Positions 62,331-64,000 of a DNA stretch of 64,000 nucleotides are shown one piece after another (the first letter of the stretch is position 1; every line of letters begins with the position of its first letter). The stretch covers positions 109,731-173,730 of the forward strand of contig NZ_PVBN01000013.1 in the NCBI RefSeq assembly GCF_002968635.1, in the 5' to 3' direction. The DNA is from Neorhizobium alkalisoli. Its GTDB lineage: Bacteria > Pseudomonadota > Alphaproteobacteria > Rhizobiales > Rhizobiaceae. A program made the translations under genes and the position numbers. Under the pieces are notes generated by a model. That model searched no databases. It saw only the letters and a list, made by a program, of their open reading frames with translations, and had not been told where the DNA came from.

Positions 62331-62708
62331 ATGGACATCTCTGAGGTAATTGCAGATCTGGAGGCGGCGAAAACGACAGAGCGAATGCTAGATGGATATA
62401 TCGCGAGCTTGTTTGGATGGCGAAGAGACGTAAAATACATCGTGAGGGAAGGGCTGCCGGAGCCGTTAAAGAAAGTGACTTGGCTGGCGCCCAATGGACG
62501 GGCTGGCATCGTTCCGCACTATACAACGTCTCTAAACGCGGCGATGGAACTCGCAGAAACCATCGTGCCAATGCGTACCTGGGCTTGCGGTTATTGTGAT
62601 GGTAGGGGAAGGGCCGTAATTGGCGGCGGGGAGAAATGCGAAGCGGTTACCCCTGCAATGGCGCTTTGTGTCGCAGCATTGAAGGCGAAGCACTTACTAG
62701 ACGGTTAG
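62331..62708 (+). CDS. Phage ABA-sandwich-like small protein
   Basis: A 125-residue relative of the gene at 60784: N-terminal helix ISEVIADLEAAKTTERMLDG, central TSLNAAMELAETIVP and C-terminal AMALCVAALKAKHLL. Family members are small phage or prophage proteins of unknown function. No phage structural genes are nearby, so this is probably a stray or decayed prophage gene. Confidence 0.62.
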   Translation: MDISEVIADLEAAKTTERMLDGYIASLFGWRRDVKYIVREGLPEPLKKVTWLAPNGRAGIVPHYTTSLNAAMELAETIVPMRTWACGYCDGRGRAVIGGGEKCEAVTPAMALCVAALKAKHLLDG

Positions 62709-62781
62709 ATGCATGAGATAAGCGCATTTCAGCATGCTTCATCTTCTGGCAAATAGTTCATTAATCGCAATATTAGCCTAG

Positions 62782-63618
62782 GTTCTGTACCCATAAAGAT
62801 GATTCCCGGATTTTGAGGTTTATGATTCAGTCCTCTTTTTGCAGGGAGGATTAGAGATGGCACGATTTGATCTCAGCGACCGGGAATGGGACCTCATCCG
62901 GGTGCTGCTTCCTGATAAGCCGCGCGGCGTAGCCCGCACCGATGATCGACGGGTCTTGAATGGTATCTTCTATGTGCTGCGTAAGGGCTCGCCGTGACGC
63001 GACCTGCTAGAGCGCTACGGACCTTACACAACCGTGTACAACCGGTTCAATCGCTGGGCCAAGGCCGGCGTCTGGCTCCGGGTTTTCGAGTCCCTGGCGG
63101 CGCAGTCTCCACAATCGCTGCAACTGATCGATTCTTCCATCATCCGCGCTCACCAGCATGCCGCAGGCGGTAAAAAAGGGGGTGCGGATCACGCCATCGG
63201 CCGTTCTCGTGGAGGACTGAACACCAAGATCCATGCCGTGGTGGACGAGCGTGGCTTGCCGATGAAGCTTCTTCTGACACGCGGCGAAGCCTCGGATAAA
63301 GCTGCGGCGCCGGCCCTGTTACGGAACCTGCCGCACGGATGTGATGTCGTTGCCGACAAGGGTTACGACTGGTGGTATCTGGTCGATATCGTCGAGGCCC
63401 AGGGAGGTCGCGCTCATATTCCGACCCAAAGGGGATGCAAGTTCAAAGAACGGTAGAACCCGGCATCTACCGGCATCGCAATTTTATCGAGCGCTTCTTT
63501 TGCAAGATCAAACACTACAGGCGCATCGCAACGCGCTTCGACAAACTCGCCAGGAATTTCCTGGCAGCCATCGCCCTCGTCGCTGCAAGGCTCTGGGCGA
63601 GAAATTATGAGTCCGAAC
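62782..63618 (+). mobile_element. IS5-family insertion sequence (IS427-like), inactive
   Basis: An 837-base element bounded by imperfect inverted repeats (GTTCTGTACCCAT at the left; GTTCGGACTCAT reading in from the right) and flanked by CTAG on both sides (62778-62781 and 63619-63622), the target duplication expected of this group. It encloses one broken transposase gene. Its position at the end of the glycan island suggests a role in island assembly or rearrangement. Confidence 0.75.
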
Positions 63619-63653
63619 CTAGGCCGTGTATGTGCACTTTGGTCGTCCGTTGA
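62857..63653 (+). pseudogene. IS5-family transposase, disrupted
   Basis: The N-terminal part (MARFDLSDREWDLIRVLLP) is interrupted by an in-frame TGA at 62995-62997, where family members have Trp. The frame then continues (RDLLERYGPYTTVYNRF, LIDSSIIRAHQHAAGGKKGG, VVADKGYDWW) to a stop at 63454. The C-terminal part (YRHRNFIERFFCKIKHYRRIATRFDKLARNFLA) continues in the -1 frame from about 63423. The DDE residues are in the first and second parts. Some IS427-group elements use frameshifting, but the TGA alone would inactivate it. The last codons run past the element's right end. Confidence 0.85.
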
Positions 63654-64000
63654 TATCCCTGTCGTCCTTTACCTTCGTTCCTGTTCTCCGGTCATACCTG
63701 TCGCCTGATGGAAACGATGCTCGCTCGTATTTCCTGGCCAGATCGGCTAGATGGGTTGAAGTGCGTTGCTGGGTAAGCTCACGGGTTTCAATCATATGCC
63801 ACGATAAAGCTCCGATAGTTGAAACATGGAGCACGCCCTCTTTTTTCGTCCAGCACTATCGCCTCGGTCGCGCTAGAGCGGTTCATGTTTTGACGGAAGC
63901 GTATCCGGCGTTTACGAAGTAGTTACTGCATTCGCCGGGTTGGATTGTTGTGACGAGAGAGCCGATGTGTCGCCACGTGTCCTCGATCGTTCGCTTTTGG
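63623..64000. other. Terminal stretch beyond the insertion sequence
   Basis: Two overlapping frames (a minus-strand one of 71 codons ending at the CTAG duplication, and a plus-strand one to 63922) have no recognised relatives. I see no supported gene. Confidence 0.4.

Noticed and set aside
63423..63436. CCAAAGGGGA as a programmed -1 frameshift site in the transposase
   Set aside because: The codon register does not give an X XXY YYZ slippery heptamer, and the upstream TGA already breaks the gene.

Overview
The window reads as a chromosomal segment of a Rhizobiaceae-type alphaproteobacterium (Rhizobium, Agrobacterium, Shinella, Neorhizobium and relatives). The evidence is GC-rich coding DNA over the first 50 kb, rhizobial gene orders (DUF177-plsX-fabH-ihfA-merR; parC beside bpt, an RDD gene and hemB; glyA-nrdR-ribD-ribE; ribH-nusB), an ldtR/L,D-transpeptidase pair, a BA14K-family protein and a magnesium-type HemB. 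I see no rRNA, tRNA or CRISPR array.

Positions 1-46.8 kb are mostly housekeeping. In order: polyphosphate metabolism (ppk, ppx); a second FtsI-like transpeptidase; an amino-acid-oxidase-like flavoprotein; a secreted phytase-like esterase with an AraC regulator; rnd; two MFS carriers; aspS; an operon joining a cytochrome P450, an LpxL-type acyltransferase and a class C beta-lactamase-fold hydrolase; parC with a Doc/AbrB toxin-antitoxin pair fitted against it; bpt and hemB; the ldtR/ldt cell-wall module; glyA-nrdR-rib genes split from ribH-nusB by a GAF/HD-GYP regulator and an acetyltransferase; the proton pyrophosphatase hppA; bamE divergent from a cytochrome bc1 chaperone; and plsX-fabH-ihfA-merR.

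Positions 46.8-51.3 kb form a boundary: a 1008-residue RTX calcium-binding protein, then about 1.5 kb without a recognisable gene, including a strongly AT-rich stretch.

Positions 51.3-64 kb look like a horizontally acquired surface-glycan island with lower GC. On the minus strand it holds a methyltransferase, a fused GT42 (CstI/CstII sialyltransferase-like) plus GT8 glycosyltransferase, an N-acylglucosamine 2-epimerase family protein, a short sialic-acid-synthase-like enzyme, a CMP-sialate cytidylyltransferase fused to a KdsC-like phosphatase, and another putative glycosyltransferase. Together these could make, activate and transfer a nonulosonic acid (a sialic-acid-like sugar, possibly KDN) onto a surface polymer. 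The far end holds small phage-ABA-sandwich-like genes, a further methyltransferase and a decayed IS5-family element. The GT42-GT8 fusion and the compact CMP-nonulosonate cassette are the most novel-looking content.
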